From Clostridiales bacterium (lineage in GTDB: Bacteria > Bacillota > Clostridia > Lachnospirales > Lachnospiraceae), in contig JAJBUA010000028.1 in the NCBI GenBank assembly GCA_020860565.1, positions 85,566 through 139,169 on the forward strand: a DNA stretch of 53,604 nt, given 5' to 3'. A program made the position numbers and the translations under genes. This document shows, piece after piece, positions 53,553 through 53,604 of the stretch. The number at the start of each line of letters is the position of its first letter. Positions within the stretch are counted from its first letter, which is position 1. The notes beneath the pieces are model-generated. The model did not search any database and was not told the origin of the DNA. It saw nothing but the letters and a program-made list of their open reading frames with translations.

Positions 53553-53604
53553 GATAATCTCCATTCCGCCGCCAAGTCGGCGGCACAAATAGTAATGAAA
53601 GTTC
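53553..53604 (-). repeat. Leader-hairpin repeat, copy 4 (upstream of GH4; cut by window edge)
   Basis: CTTTCATTACTA, TTTGTGCCGCCGACTTGGCGG and CGGAATGGAGATTA before ATG. This copy has the tightest hairpin: stem GCCGCC/GGCGGC with a five-base loop. Confidence 0.8.

Overview
The window looks like chromosomal DNA from a gut-type Lachnospiraceae or closely related Clostridia. The evidence is moderate GC content (roughly half, judged by eye), strong AGGAGG-type ribosome binding sites, a Firmicutes-type class II galT, a type 1B (NAD-linked) pyrDK pair, an acetate/lactate-style anaerobic gene set, and no respiratory genes. There are no rRNA or tRNA genes, no CRISPR array and no intact transposase. 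Most genes lie on the minus strand, in compact operons with 1-4 base overlaps.

Layout from left to right. 1-2000: end of a beta-glucoside unit (GH1 6-phospho-beta-glucosidase, then a partial RpiR regulator). 2230-3809: a Crp/Fnr regulator divergent from a 4Fe-4S ferredoxin-like gene, with a palindrome on the shared promoter. 3953-4444: a scar made of the tail of a DUF4143 ATPase and a beheaded HicB antitoxin. 4456-6913: metNIQ methionine importer. 7175-7855: an ATC-hydrolase-like protein. 7859-13246: a three-gene operon with its own promoter, encoding a TerB_N/TerB_C protein, a DUF2791/BrxD-like P-loop ATPase and an Lhr/BrxHI-like SF2 helicase. This is the best candidate here for a poorly described defence or DNA-processing system. 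13285-26605: fermentation and transport genes (TRIC/YadS-type membrane protein, D-2-hydroxyacid dehydrogenase with a divergent Crp regulator and operator, alpha/beta hydrolase, AAA-ATPase/PD-(D/E)XK protein, two AEC carriers, CstA with an unknown partner, M20 peptidase, L-lactate dehydrogenase-like enzyme, split chromate transporter). 26757-28403: CBS-domain pyrophosphatase.

28803-32354 is a pyrFKDE operon ending in a 49-residue membrane protein. It abuts a second unit on the same strand: livJHMGF, an N-carbamoyl-amino-acid hydrolase and pyrC, with a PucR regulator upstream. The two units together contain every step for taking orotate or dihydroorotate down to aspartate, a pathway known from Clostridium oroticum, as well as the usual biosynthetic steps; pyrB and carAB are absent. 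42119-51413 is an alpha-galactoside operon (binding protein, two permeases, GH36 alpha-galactosidase, galK, galT) divergent from its AraC regulator; a 14-base motif occurs once in each of the two promoters. 51680-53604 holds a PTS IIA protein and a GH4 6-phospho-alpha-glucosidase.

Four unrelated genes (Crp, D-2-hydroxyacid dehydrogenase, CBS pyrophosphatase, GH4) share a nearly identical 5' leader with a GC-rich hairpin just before the ribosome binding site and sequence conservation up to the start codon. It causes false N-terminal extensions in automatic gene calls and looks like a dispersed regulatory RNA or cassette.
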